Counted from the stretch's first letter, positions 22,328-31,640 are shown. The stretch: 39,850 nt of DNA from Bacteroidaceae bacterium (GCA_017464345.1 JAFUAH010000021.1:1-39850), one strand, 5' to 3'. Translations and numbers: made by a program. Notes: generated by a model from the letters alone, not told the origin.

Positions 22328-23134
22328 ATGAAGCACTTTCTTGTATTCGTATATGGCATTATAACCTGTTTGGCGACAGAGGCACAGACGAAGTTCGTGG
22401 ACACATGGATTTACAGCAATGTCTCCCTGTCAAGAGACGGACGGCAGGATTCGCTGAAGGCGATGGTGGATACGGGGTGCTCGTTTTGCGTCATGGATTC
22501 AGCCTATGCCGCCGAAGCATGGGGTATAAGTGAGGCTGACTATATCAAAGGAGGCAAAGAAAAGAAACAGTACTTCGTGCTCCTTGACTCGCTGCGCTTC
22601 TGCGGAAAGGCCTATCCGGGGGTGTACTGCATGATAACGGATGTGGCGGGAAAGTTTGTGGATTATGCTCCACGCTTCATCGTCGGCGGGAATATCCTCA
22701 TTCGCGGAGCATGGAAGTTTGACTTGGCGAATAACTCTGTGGAAGCATGCGACATCAAGCGGAAACCAACGGGGCATGTCATCCATTGGGTTTACTCCCG
22801 GAAGGCGGTAAACAGTATTATGCTCAAGTGTAAAATCGACGGTCGGAAGCAGTGGCTTCTCTTTGACACTGGTTCGCGACATTGTAATTTGCCGCAAGGT
22901 TTTATAACGGGAACGCCAGAGCATGTCAGGAAGGAGAGCGCAGATATAGCGCACCGACTACAGATAGTGGATGCAGAACTGACCAGGGGCGTACACTTCA
23001 GGATAGGGAAGCAGGATTTCGAGCATGACTTCTTCAACGGCAAGTATAACCACGGGCTTCTTAACGCTTACTCGCTCGGAGGCACGGCACTCGTTGTGAA
23101 CTATAAGCGTCAAACCTTGGAGATTATACCCTAA
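22328..23134 (+). CDS. Secreted retropepsin-like aspartic protease with two D-T-G lobes, 268 aa
   Basis: The start at ATG 22328 gives a signal peptide (MKHFLVFVYGIITCLATEAQ); a TTG-initiated longer frame is less likely. Two aspartic-protease signatures are present: AMVDTGCSF (Asp48) and LLFDTGSRH (Asp180). The first is followed by a hydrophobic-G element (RFIVGGNIL) and the second by a matching one (NAYSLGGTALVV). The protein therefore resembles a fused dimer of retropepsin-like lobes. Single-lobe exported proteases of this type are common in Bacteroidota, and the two-active-site form suggests a self-contained enzyme. No membrane anchor is seen. The next gene is an ECF sigma factor 99 bp downstream. 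Confidence 0.75.
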   Translation: MKHFLVFVYGIITCLATEAQTKFVDTWIYSNVSLSRDGRQDSLKAMVDTGCSFCVMDSAYAAEAWGISEADYIKGGKEKKQYFVLLDSLRFCGKAYPGVYCMITDVAGKFVDYAPRFIVGGNILIRGAWKFDLANNSVEACDIKRKPTGHVIHWVYSRKAVNSIMLKCKIDGRKQWLLFDTGSRHCNLPQGFITGTPEHVRKESADIAHRLQIVDAELTRGVHFRIGKQDFEHDFFNGKYNHGLLNAYSLGGTALVVNYKRQTLEIIP

Positions 23135-23233
23135 GACACCAGTTCCATTTCACTTTTTCACGCCGACGATGTAAGTTTTCCCCTCCCCCTTCGACTAATA
23201 GGATGAAGACCGAACAAAAAAGACGTGAACAAG

Positions 23234-23731
23234 ATGAAAGAACTGAACAACGAACTGGAACAGAGGTTTCTCCGCCTCGTGGACGCCAACCAACGGGCGA
23301 TATATAAGGTATGCCTCGCCTACGCCACGGACGACGAGACCATCAGCGACCTCTATCAGGAGGTGGTGCTGAACCTGTGGAGGGCCTTCCCCCGATTCCG
23401 TGGCGAGAGCAAACCTTCGACGTGGGTCTATCGCATCGCCGTGAACACCTGTATCTCGTGGATGCGCTCGTCGCAGAGCCGTCCGCAAACCGTTCCCTTC
23501 ACGCTCTCAATGGCCGACCTCTTCGCCGACGAGCAGGAACGGGAAAACCTCACCGAACTCTACCGCCTCATCAACCGCCTGGGCAAATTGGAACGCGCGC
23601 TGATTCTGCTCTGGCTGGACGAACGGACGTATGAGGAAATAGCCGAAATACTCGACATCTCCGTCTCGAACGTGGGAGTGCGCATCAACCGCATCAAGGC
23701 GAAACTGAAGAGTATGAGCATCAACCAGTAA
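23234..23731 (+). CDS. ECF-type RNA polymerase sigma factor (second in window), ~165 aa
   Basis: Region 2 is RFLRLVDANQRAIYKVCLAYA, TDDETISDLYQEVVLNLWRAF and RGESKPSTWVYRIAVNTCISW; region 4 is KLERALILLWLDERTYEEIAEIL, DISVSNVGVRINRIKAKLKSM. I use ATG 23234 (MKELNNELEQRF), with a GTG nine nt upstream as an alternative. The gene is followed after 13 bp by a membrane protein, a gene pair I recall as common in Bacteroidota. The membrane protein may be its regulator. Confidence 0.85.
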   Translation: MKELNNELEQRFLRLVDANQRAIYKVCLAYATDDETISDLYQEVVLNLWRAFPRFRGESKPSTWVYRIAVNTCISWMRSSQSRPQTVPFTLSMADLFADEQERENLTELYRLINRLGKLERALILLWLDERTYEEIAEILDISVSNVGVRINRIKAKLKSMSINQ

Positions 23732-23744
23732 AAACGAAAGCACT

Positions 23745-24317
23745 ATGGAACTTGAAGAACTGAAACAGAAATGGAACCTGCTCGACGAACGCCTCTCGAA
23801 GAGCGAAGTGTATAACCAACGTATGTTGCACGAAATGCTGAAAAGCAACACGCAAACCATCTACGAACGCCTGCGACGCCAGGGTGTGTTCAACCTCATG
23901 ACCACGGCCTTCGTCGCCGCCGTCGTCATCCCCCTGCTCCGCATGAAGGGCATCTATCGCCACGAAACGACCTTCCTGCTGCTCGAAGCGGTGTGCACCC
24001 TAGGGGTGCTGATGGTGGCCTTCCGCCTGCTCATCCTCGCCCGCTTCAACGTGACGAACTCCCCCGAGCGCCAACTCCAGAACGTCGTCCGCTACAAGCG
24101 TTGCTACCTCGGCGAGAGCCTCATCGGTACGCCCATCGCCGTCCTCACTATCTTCGCCACGCTCTACATCGAGGGTTGGCGCAGCCTCGACGGCATCTAC
24201 TTCGTCCTCCTCGGCACCGCCGTCGGCCTCCTCTGCGGCTGGGTGGGATGGCAGAAGCATCGCTCCACCATGCAGGAAATAGAGCAAAACCTGGCGGAAC
24301 TCCGTGATTCCAGGTAA
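23745..24317 (+). CDS. Membrane protein paired with the ECF sigma factor, 190 aa
   Basis: The N-terminal ~45 residues are charged and helical (MELEELKQKWNLLDERLSKS, MLHEMLKSNTQTIYERL). About four membrane spans follow: FNLMTTAFVAAVVIPLL, FLLLEAVCTLGVLMVAFRLL, GTPIAVLTIFATLYI, IYFVLLGTAVGLLCGWVGW. A charged tail (KHRSTMQEIEQNLAELRDSR) ends it. A cytoplasmic N-terminus placed to meet the co-encoded sigma factor suggests an anti-sigma-like role, but it has no zinc-finger anti-sigma motif. The function is inferred from its position only. Confidence 0.65.
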   Translation: MELEELKQKWNLLDERLSKSEVYNQRMLHEMLKSNTQTIYERLRRQGVFNLMTTAFVAAVVIPLLRMKGIYRHETTFLLLEAVCTLGVLMVAFRLLILARFNVTNSPERQLQNVVRYKRCYLGESLIGTPIAVLTIFATLYIEGWRSLDGIYFVLLGTAVGLLCGWVGWQKHRSTMQEIEQNLAELRDSR

Positions 24318-24346
24318 CAAGCAAACAATCTCTTTCTCTCAATCGG

Positions 24347-24378
24347 TGGGCAGTCATTGGCATCATGCCAGTGGCTGT
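24347..24378. terminator. Dyad between convergent genes
   Basis: CATTGGCA-TCA-TGCCAGTG forms a near-perfect stem, with short outer pairing on either side, lying between two convergent genes. There is no clear T-run, so termination is only suggested. Confidence 0.35.
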
Positions 24379-24397
24379 CCATATACGGAGACCTATA

Positions 24398-25423
24398 TCA
24401 TATCTTCTCCTCACGATTGCCCTTCCCCAATTTCTTCTGCTCCCTTTCAAACTGCTCCAAGAAATGAATCTCGACAGGTGTAAGTTCGTTCTTCGTCCGC
24501 TCCTTAAACTTGTCATACTCCGCATCGGCCTTAGCCTTTGCCAGTTGTGCTGAGATTCGTCCTGCATGAGTCAGGATGTCCTTCCGGGATATGCGCAGGA
24601 AATCGTCAAGTATCGTAATCCAATCTTTCATATACATGGGGCGATGCTCCTCTGCCTGTAATTCTGCAAAGTCGAGATAGAGGCTCACAATACGGTTGAG
24701 CGTCCTTATCTCTTCTTGCGAGAGGTAGTTTTTGGCAATCTCAGCATCTGCTTTCTGGGGTAAGGCACCTGTCCATGTGGTCAGCCCCATAAAGTCCTTC
24801 CCTGCATCAGCACGCTCGTAGATGATTTCGGCAGCCGTATGACCATGCACAGAATAGTGCATCTTGTTCTGCACCGTCTTGAAAAACTCCTGCGTCATCT
24901 CCACACGCGGGTCATAGTCGATACTGAGGGCATAAATCTCAAGCACTTTCCTGTAGAAAACCTTTTCCGATGAACGGATGTCGCGAATACGTGCCAGCAG
25001 TTCGTCGAAATAATTACCCCCACCAGCCCGTTTCAACAAGTCGTCGTTCAAAGCGAATCCCTTCACGATGTACTCTTTCAAGACCCTTGTTGCCCACATA
25101 CGGAACTGAACACCGCGATAGGAATGCACACGATAACCCACACTGATAATCATATCAAGGTTGTAATAAGCAATGCCGCGCTCTACCTTTCTATTTCCTT
25201 CCGTTTGAACTGTTGCAAAAAACGCAACGGTTGCGTCAGACTTCAGTTCCCCTTCCTCAAACACATTCTTGATGTGCCTGGAAATGGTCGATTTGTTGCG
25301 CTGAAACAACTCTGCCATCTGCTCCAAACTAAGCCAGACGGTTTCCCCCTGCAATCGTACCTCTATCCTCGACTCCCCATCTGGAGTTTGGTAGAGCAAT
25401 ATCTGTCCTTTGTTATCTTCCAT
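24398..25423 (-). CDS. RhuM-family protein (copy 2), 341 aa
   Basis: It has the same family features as the protein at 18631-19620, but diverged: VWLSLEQMAELFQRNKSTISRHIKNVF, YNLDMIISVGYRVHSYRGVQFRMWAT, KEYIVKGFALNDDLLKRAGGGNYFDELLARIRDIRSSEK, FFKTVQNKMHYSVHGHTAAEII. The C-terminus is a charged helix (EQFEREQKKLGKGNREEKI). It lies 148 bp downstream of the helicase gene on the same strand, so it could be in one transcript with the DUF1016 and helicase genes. The function is unknown. Confidence 0.85.
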   Translation of the reverse strand: MEDNKGQILLYQTPDGESRIEVRLQGETVWLSLEQMAELFQRNKSTISRHIKNVFEEGELKSDATVAFFATVQTEGNRKVERGIAYYNLDMIISVGYRVHSYRGVQFRMWATRVLKEYIVKGFALNDDLLKRAGGGNYFDELLARIRDIRSSEKVFYRKVLEIYALSIDYDPRVEMTQEFFKTVQNKMHYSVHGHTAAEIIYERADAGKDFMGLTTWTGALPQKADAEIAKNYLSQEEIRTLNRIVSLYLDFAELQAEEHRPMYMKDWITILDDFLRISRKDILTHAGRISAQLAKAKADAEYDKFKERTKNELTPVEIHFLEQFEREQKKLGKGNREEKI

Positions 25424-25571
25424 ATTACTTCTCTCAAATGCTATTTCAACTCGCAGCCATCTTATTCCGAGTTACCAATAAACATTAAATATATTATAGT
25501 TTTCCCCACTAACTTTTTGGGGGTGTTAGCCAGTAATTCTATAAAGACTTTATTGCGCATCTTTATATTTT

Positions 25572-27281
25572 TTATTCCATTTTCCGACCGGTTTTAAGAT
25601 TTAATGTGAATGTTTCTCCACTTTTCAAATTGCGGTAGATTAATGTTCTATCAGAAACACTCTCTAAAAAATGCCCGAAGGCAATGTCCGTCTTATTATC
25701 TGTTGAATAGCAAACATCATAATCAGTTAATTTCTCTCTCTTGTTTTTAACCCAGATGTATCCCTGTTTATTATTACTTATATGCCCTGACAGGAAATAA
25801 TATCCACCATATGTCAATTTGAGGAAGAAACCTTTGGAAGTCATAACAACATAACAATGGTATTTACCATCATATAGGCAGAACAACTTCCCTTCTTTGT
25901 ATATATGGTCAGTTAGTGTCTCAAAATATTGTCCTGTAGCATATTCGTCTTCAGTGTAAGGTTCTATTCTTTCCACTGTCTTCATATATTCAACAACAAT
26001 TGGATCAACCTTAATGTCACTTTCAGATATTCTTGAAGTTAATGTTAGTCCCCTTAATGAACGGCATCGGCTTAATGCTACATACACTTGACCAGAAGCA
26101 AAAGATTGGTGAGCATCAACTATTGCCTTTTCAAAAGTCATTCCCTGGCTCTTGTGGATAGTGACCGCCCATGCAAGTTTAAGTGGAAATTGTGTGAATG
26201 AGCCTATAACCCTTGGCTCAATAGTTTTTGTTTCCTCATTGTAAAAATACTCATAAACTTCCCATGTTGAACGTGCGACGCTAACGGAATATCCCTCATC
26301 AGTAATAACTTGTATTTGTTGTATGGTATCTTCATCTTTAATGATACTTTTTATAACTCCTTGAGTACCGTTAACATATAAGCCATCAACATCGTTACGC
26401 AAAAACATGACCTTAGCACCGACCTTGAGTTTTAACGGATTATCAGTAGGATATAGTTTTGGGGGGAATATGCCTTCAATTTCTGGCCAAAATATTTCCT
26501 CTTTACTTTGTATTCTTCTTAACTTACTATTGTTATGCCTCCGAACATTATACTTTGTTGTGCGAAGATATACTATGAATTCTTTTTTTGATGGTTCAAA
26601 CTCGGGGTTATATCTTTTATTGAGTATTTCCCTATCTGAAGATAAATACCTACCATCTCTTATGTTATTCAAAATATTAACAAAAATAGAATCTTCTTTT
26701 TGCCTATGATTTTTTCTCAACTCTAATAGTGGAAATGGATGTTTTGTTATCACATCTGAAGAGAAAAAATATGGAGTCTGGTAATGAGAGTACAACAGTT
26801 TCTCCTCATCTTCTGTTACGACAGGAGGTAATTGGTATAAATCTCCAGATAATATGACCTGAATGCCACCAAAAGGTTTTTTATTCCCTTTATATAGTTG
26901 AAGGGTACGATCTACCATATCCAATAAATCGCATCTTACCATACTAATTTCGTCTATAATGAGAATATCAAGTTTTTCTATCACCTTTACCTTCGCATCA
27001 TCAAGAGGACGATACCACTTACGCACTTTACCAGGAATAAATACTATTGTTTTTAATCCAAACAATGAGTGTAAAGTTTGTCCTTCTGCATTTTTCGCAG
27101 CAATTCCAGTAGGTGCTGCTACTGCTATATTCTTGCCGATAGCCCGACACATAGGGATTATTCTTTTACGAAGAAGGTTTGTTTTACCAGTGCCAGCCTT
27201 ACCGGTTATAAAAAAACTTTTGCCTTGCAAGACAAGTTCCTTCGCTTTTAGTGTGTATTCGTCATCTTCAAATTTAGCCAT
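25572..27281 (-). CDS. Pif1-like SF1B helicase, 569 aa
   Basis: Helicase motifs in order: Walker A GKAGTGKT (residues 27-34), motif Ia AAPTGIAA, motif II IIDEISM (108-114), motif III ILSGDLYQLPPV, then LKLKVGAKVMFLRNDVDGLYVNGTQG. Late motifs are LAWAVTIHKSQGMTFEKAIVD and GQVYVALSRCRSLRGL. This is the Pif1/RecD2-type set, for ATP-driven 5'-3' unwinding. Residues ~450-569 form an extra C-terminal domain (CLYDGKYHCYVVMTSKGFFL, GYYFLSGHISNNKQGYIWVKN) that I do not recognise. The gene lies 30 bp after the DUF1016 nuclease gene and reads away from it. Its GC is lower than that of housekeeping neighbours, which suggests transfer. Confidence 0.88.
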   Translation of the reverse strand: MAKFEDDEYTLKAKELVLQGKSFFITGKAGTGKTNLLRKRIIPMCRAIGKNIAVAAPTGIAAKNAEGQTLHSLFGLKTIVFIPGKVRKWYRPLDDAKVKVIEKLDILIIDEISMVRCDLLDMVDRTLQLYKGNKKPFGGIQVILSGDLYQLPPVVTEDEEKLLYSHYQTPYFFSSDVITKHPFPLLELRKNHRQKEDSIFVNILNNIRDGRYLSSDREILNKRYNPEFEPSKKEFIVYLRTTKYNVRRHNNSKLRRIQSKEEIFWPEIEGIFPPKLYPTDNPLKLKVGAKVMFLRNDVDGLYVNGTQGVIKSIIKDEDTIQQIQVITDEGYSVSVARSTWEVYEYFYNEETKTIEPRVIGSFTQFPLKLAWAVTIHKSQGMTFEKAIVDAHQSFASGQVYVALSRCRSLRGLTLTSRISESDIKVDPIVVEYMKTVERIEPYTEDEYATGQYFETLTDHIYKEGKLFCLYDGKYHCYVVMTSKGFFLKLTYGGYYFLSGHISNNKQGYIWVKNKREKLTDYDVCYSTDNKTDIAFGHFLESVSDRTLIYRNLKSGETFTLNLKTGRKME

Positions 27282-27311
27282 TACCTATGGAATTAGGGAT
27301 GTATTATAATT

Positions 27312-28388
27312 CTAAATGCGAGCGTCAGCCTCTTCAAAATTAACTAATCTCGCCTTGGCTGCTGCTAAGGACTTTTGTATCTGCCGTTGCAACACTTCGC
27401 GCGATGGCAGTTCTGTCATATACTGAGCCACCTTGATGCCAGCCTTGTCGAGTTGCAGCAACTCTATCTGCTCCTCGCTGCCCTCTGTACAGAGTAGCAG
27501 TCCAAGGGGAGTTTCTTCGCCTGCCTCCATCTCATTCTGCTCCAACCAACGCAGATAGAGTTCCATCTGTCCCTTATATTCTGCCCTGAAACGCCCAAGT
27601 TTTAGGTCAATGGCTATCAAACGATGCAAGCGGCGATGATAGAACAGGAGGTCAAGTTTGAAGTCTTCACCGTCGATAATCATCCGCTTCTGTCGTGCAA
27701 CGAAACTGAATCCGTTACCCAACTCTATGATGAACTGCTCCAAGTGTGCCACCAGACAATCCTCCAGGCTTTTCCCGCTATACATGCCTTTCAGGCCCGT
27801 AAACTCCAGGAAGTACGGACTCTTGAATACCAAATCTGGCGACATCACATGGTCGTCACGCAAGGTGGCCAGTTCTTTCTTAATCAACTCATCGGGCTTG
27901 CCACTGATAGACGTGCGCTCGAAAAGCATTGCGTCGATTTCCTTGCGAAGCTGGCGTACGCTCCATCTTTCTGATGCAGCCAATGTCAGATAGAATTCGC
28001 GTTGAAGGTCGTCCTTAAGAGGTATGACTTCAACGAAATGAGACCACCATAATTGTCGTGACAGTGTTGCGACAATTTGGGGATTAGCAAAAACTGAAGC
28101 AAATTGCATCATTCTTCGGATGTTCTTCTCATCAAATCCCCGCTCTCCATATTCCAGTTGCAATTGTGTCGACACTGTCGCGACAATTTGTTTTCCGTAT
28201 TCTGCACGCTCGTTTCCAAGCACTTCACGGTTGATGCGTTCGCCGATATGCCAATACATCATGGTCAATTCATAATTGGCTGTAGCCGCCACATGACCAC
28301 GAGCCTGTTCGATGATTTGACGCAAATCTTGCATTAGAGATTGCGACTCAAATTGACCGCTTCTATCCAACTCATTCATAATTTCCAT
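27312..28388 (-). CDS. DUF1016 (YhcG-type) PD-(D/E)XK nuclease-domain protein, 358 aa
   Basis: The start is placed at ATG 28386-28388 (MEIMNELDRSGQFESQ). The frame is open upstream, but that part is antisense to the receptor tail. The N-terminal DUF1016_N region includes ARGHVAATANYELTMMYWHIGERI and YGKQIVATVSTQLQLEYGERGF, KNIRRMMQFASVF. The C-terminal nuclease part includes FLEFTGLKGMYSGKSLEDCLV, GNGFSFVARQKRMIIDGEDFKLDLLFYHR and IAIDLKLGRF. The D...(D)LK arrangement is the expected PD-(D/E)XK core. The family occurs in defence and mobile contexts. It is followed 30 bp later by the helicase gene. Confidence 0.88.
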   Translation of the reverse strand: MEIMNELDRSGQFESQSLMQDLRQIIEQARGHVAATANYELTMMYWHIGERINREVLGNERAEYGKQIVATVSTQLQLEYGERGFDEKNIRRMMQFASVFANPQIVATLSRQLWWSHFVEVIPLKDDLQREFYLTLAASERWSVRQLRKEIDAMLFERTSISGKPDELIKKELATLRDDHVMSPDLVFKSPYFLEFTGLKGMYSGKSLEDCLVAHLEQFIIELGNGFSFVARQKRMIIDGEDFKLDLLFYHRRLHRLIAIDLKLGRFRAEYKGQMELYLRWLEQNEMEAGEETPLGLLLCTEGSEEQIELLQLDKAGIKVAQYMTELPSREVLQRQIQKSLAAAKARLVNFEEADARI

Positions 28389-28509
28389 ATTCAAAATACG
28401 GCTGTTTAGTAATTTGATTTGCCAGATTCTGCCCACGAAGATATAAAAATAATTGCAAACTATCGCAAGAGGGGAGCGATAATCTGCAATATGGATGCTT
28501 TTTATTCGG
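28389..28509. other. Short intergenic stretch before the DUF1016 gene
   Basis: It is AT-rich. On the minus strand TATCTTCG resembles a weak -7 box and TTTG elements are nearby, but the spacing is wrong. No convincing terminator of the receptor gene is seen. Confidence 0.3.
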
Positions 28510-31500
28510 TTAGAAGCGACCGCCGCCACCGAAGCCTCCGCCGCCACCGCGACTGCCGCCATTACCACCATTACCGCCGCCGTTGCGACCTCCTCCATTA
28601 CCGCCTTCGCCACGACCACCTTCGCGACCTGCACGAGGACCGTCGCCATTGGGGCGCTCACGCATCCCCTCTTCGCGATTGCCGCGCTGGCCTTGACCGC
28701 GACCACCGAACTTGCCGAAGCGCCACTGGACGGAGAAGAGGACGTAGGAATTGACGGTCTCGTTGCGCGAGTCGGTGCGCTGGGTGGCGGAGATGGCACG
28801 GGAGATGTTGTCGCGCTGTTGCAAGATGTCGAGGGCACGGACGGAGAGGGTAAGCGTGCGCTTGCGCAGGAGGCGCTGGCTGAGCGAGGCGTTCCAGATG
28901 AGTTGGTTGGTGTTCATGGCCGCATCGGCATAGCCGCGACGGCTCTGCTCGGAGAGGTCAGTCGAGAAGGACATGCCCCAGGGGAACTGCAGGGTCATGG
29001 AGCCACCGTAGGAGAACGTGTAGGTGTCGAGATTAGAGGCCGAGGCGTTGGAGGCACGACTGTGGTTATAACCAGCACGACCATTGACACCTGCATCGAG
29101 GTTGTAGCCGCTCTCCCAGTCGCGACGATACGAGAGACGGAGCGACTGCGAGGCATTGAGGCCGCGCGTGCGATTCTTCACAGTCGCCTGCGTCTGCTTC
29201 TGATAGACGTAGGAGACGGCGTTGGTCATGGAGCCCGACGTCCCCATGTTGATTCGCCAATACTTCTCGGGGCCCAGGGCGGTGTTGAAGTTGAAGTTGG
29301 CCGAGCCGTTCCAGTTGCCGTTGATGTTCACGGGCTTCGAGATGCGTCCGCCCGTCACGTCGTTGTACTCGGTGCGGTTGGCCGTGGAGTTCTGCGTGGT
29401 GCGGAACGAGAGATTGAGCGACGAGGTGCGCTGCTTGTCAGTCACGGAGCGGCGATACGAGGCGTTCATGTTGTGGGTGAACGAAGGCTTCAGTTCGGGG
29501 TTACCGAGGCGGATGTTCAGCGGGTCGGCATTAGAGAGGGTGTCGGGGATGAGGTCTGTGATGGAGGGCTGCCCCGTCTGTCCGTTGTAGCGGAACTCCA
29601 GTTGCTCCTGGCGCGAGAACATGTAGCGGAAGTTGATGTTCGGCGAGGCGTTGAAGACGGAGCGGCGCACGTCGTAGTGGCGGGTGCCCTTGGTATAATC
29701 GACCTCGTTCACCTGCGGTTGCAGGTTGGCGCCGATGGTCAGGCGGTAGAGCGTGCGGTTGATGCGGAGTTGCAGGCGCAGGTTGTGGTTCTGGTATGTA
29801 TTGGTCGTGTAGTTACACTGGTCGATGTCGGGCGCGGCGATGCTCTCCCACTGGCGGTAGTTGTCGGCGGTGATGCCGTAGGTGTCATAGGGATTATAAG
29901 ACCCATCAGCCCTATCCATCCAGTCGAAGATGCTGCTGACGTTGCGGTCGCGGTCGGTGAATCGGCGGCTGTACTGATACGACATCTGCAGGAACATCTG
30001 CCGCCCGATGGGCTCGGTGTAGGAGAGTTGGGTGGAGATGTTGCGATTGCGGGACGGCGCATCGTTGTACTGAATCTTGTGGTAGATGGAGTCGTCGCCC
30101 GTCGTGGCCAGTATCTGGTAGTAATCGACGTGGCTGTAGGACTGGCTCTCGCTCGTGGAGTGGCCGTATCCGGCTTCGGCGTTCAGCGTCACGTTGCGCC
30201 CGGGCTTCTGGAGTCGGCGATTCACTTGCAGGGAGCCGCTGACGTTGAAGTTCTTCGACTCCGAGCGACTGCGATTCTCGCGGTGGTTTACGCCGATGAG
30301 CGGTGCCAGTGCCTGATAGTCGGCCAGGGGGTCGGTGGAGAGCATATAGGGGTCGTCCTGGAAGGCCGCGCTCTCGCTGGCCGAACGGCTGTCGGAGCCC
30401 GTCCACGAGATGTTGGGGCGCAGGAGGATGTTCGTCATCGAGTCGGGCCGCCACTCCACCTTGTAGTTGAACGAGAGGTTGCGGTTATGGTTGGCGCTTT
30501 GGCTCCACGAGTTCGAGTAGGCTGCCGTCTGATTTTCGAAACTCTGCGAGTTGCGCCACGACTGGCTCTTGCCCTGCGAGAAGTTGCCATTGAGGCTTCC
30601 GTTCAGTTCCAGCAGAGGCTCCTTCTTTACCCTGTCCGACGCATTCTTCATTTTCTCGCTCTCCCCGTTTCTCATTTTCTGGTAATTCATCGTCGCACCG
30701 CCCGACTGGTTGTCCGTCATGCCGTTGCCCTGCGTGTTGTTCGCGTTGCCGATGACCGAGAACTTCTGGTCGCCCACGAAGCGATTCACCATCAGTCGCC
30801 CATTGTAGCGGTCGTGCGTACCGTAGGCCCCGTCTAGGTTGCCAAACCATCCGCGCTTGCGATTCTTCTTTATCGTCAGGTCGAGCACCGTGCGCTCCTG
30901 TCCGTCGTCCACGCCAGTGATGCGGGCGTAGTCGCTCTGCTTGTCGTAGGCCTTCACCTTGTCCACGATTTCCGCCGGCAAGTTCTTCAACACGAGGTCG
31001 CGATTGTTGCCGAAGAACTCCTTGCCATCGACCAGGAACTGGCTGACCGTCTTGCCGTTCCACGTGTATGAGCCGTCGTCGTTCACCACCACGCCGGGCA
31101 GTTTCTTGATGAGTTCCTCCACGACTGCACCCTCGGGGAGTTTGTAGGCATCGGCGTTGTACATGATGGTGTCATCGACCACCACCATCTCCGGCAGTTT
31201 GCCCTCCACGACGGTCTCCGCCATCACCTTCGCATCCTCACGCATCAGGATGTCCTTCACGCGGAAATTTCCCGATTTCTTGGGCAAGGTTAGCGTAAAC
31301 TTCTGCTCCTTGAAGCCCATGAACGAGACTTGCAGGATGTACGTCCCCGTAGGGATGCCCGGCAGGGTGAAGAGCCCGTTCTTCTGCACCAGTGCCCCGG
31401 CCACCTGTGTCGAGTCCGTACGGAGCAGTCTCACCTGTGCCCCCTCCAGCGGGTCGAGCGACTGATTCTCGTACACCATGCCACGAATCGTAAGCCGCAA

Positions 31501-31569
31501 TGAGTCCGCCTGCCCCAGGGCCGACAGGGAAAAGAGTAATATGGAGATTGTGAACAAGAATCGTCGCAT
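28510..31569 (-). CDS. SusC-related outer-membrane beta-barrel receptor with glycine-rich tail, 1019 aa
   Basis: The start at ATG 31567-31569 gives a signal peptide (MRRFLFTISILLFSLSALGQ). A carboxypeptidase-regulatory-like domain follows (~20-105: LTIRGMVYENQSLDPLEGAQ), then a plug-like region with DDTIMYNADAYKLPEGAVVEELIKKLPGVVVNDDGSYTWNGK and FLVDGKEFFGNN. An outer-membrane beta-barrel of the OMP_b-brl_3 type runs to SVQWRFGKF. After this expected end comes a 65-residue tail (28510-28707) of Gly, Arg, Asn and Ser repeats ending in Phe. It stands alone with no SusD or TonB gene beside it. Upstream lies the CTATTAG array. The ligand is unknown. Confidence 0.85.
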   Translation of the reverse strand: MRRFLFTISILLFSLSALGQADSLRLTIRGMVYENQSLDPLEGAQVRLLRTDSTQVAGALVQKNGLFTLPGIPTGTYILQVSFMGFKEQKFTLTLPKKSGNFRVKDILMREDAKVMAETVVEGKLPEMVVVDDTIMYNADAYKLPEGAVVEELIKKLPGVVVNDDGSYTWNGKTVSQFLVDGKEFFGNNRDLVLKNLPAEIVDKVKAYDKQSDYARITGVDDGQERTVLDLTIKKNRKRGWFGNLDGAYGTHDRYNGRLMVNRFVGDQKFSVIGNANNTQGNGMTDNQSGGATMNYQKMRNGESEKMKNASDRVKKEPLLELNGSLNGNFSQGKSQSWRNSQSFENQTAAYSNSWSQSANHNRNLSFNYKVEWRPDSMTNILLRPNISWTGSDSRSASESAAFQDDPYMLSTDPLADYQALAPLIGVNHRENRSRSESKNFNVSGSLQVNRRLQKPGRNVTLNAEAGYGHSTSESQSYSHVDYYQILATTGDDSIYHKIQYNDAPSRNRNISTQLSYTEPIGRQMFLQMSYQYSRRFTDRDRNVSSIFDWMDRADGSYNPYDTYGITADNYRQWESIAAPDIDQCNYTTNTYQNHNLRLQLRINRTLYRLTIGANLQPQVNEVDYTKGTRHYDVRRSVFNASPNINFRYMFSRQEQLEFRYNGQTGQPSITDLIPDTLSNADPLNIRLGNPELKPSFTHNMNASYRRSVTDKQRTSSLNLSFRTTQNSTANRTEYNDVTGGRISKPVNINGNWNGSANFNFNTALGPEKYWRINMGTSGSMTNAVSYVYQKQTQATVKNRTRGLNASQSLRLSYRRDWESGYNLDAGVNGRAGYNHSRASNASASNLDTYTFSYGGSMTLQFPWGMSFSTDLSEQSRRGYADAAMNTNQLIWNASLSQRLLRKRTLTLSVRALDILQQRDNISRAISATQRTDSRNETVNSYVLFSVQWRFGKFGGRGQGQRGNREEGMRERPNGDGPRAGREGGRGEGGNGGGRNGGGNGGNGGSRGGGGGFGGGGRF

Positions 31570-31640
31570 ATAGGATAGACCCACGCAGGACGGGAAGGTT
31601 TAAGGGCAGGAAGGAGAAACATCGGGCACGTCGGAATCCT

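Noticed and set aside
27312-28838. The DUF1016 gene starting at 28838 (508 aa)
   Set aside because: The first 150 residues are low-complexity and antisense to the Gly-rich receptor tail; homology begins at MEIMNELD (28388).
28495-30837. A 780-codon open frame on the + strand, opposite the large receptor gene
   Set aside because: It is antisense to a clear outer-membrane receptor and is Val/Ala/Gly/Arg-rich as expected from a GC-rich reverse frame; there is no domain or signal peptide.
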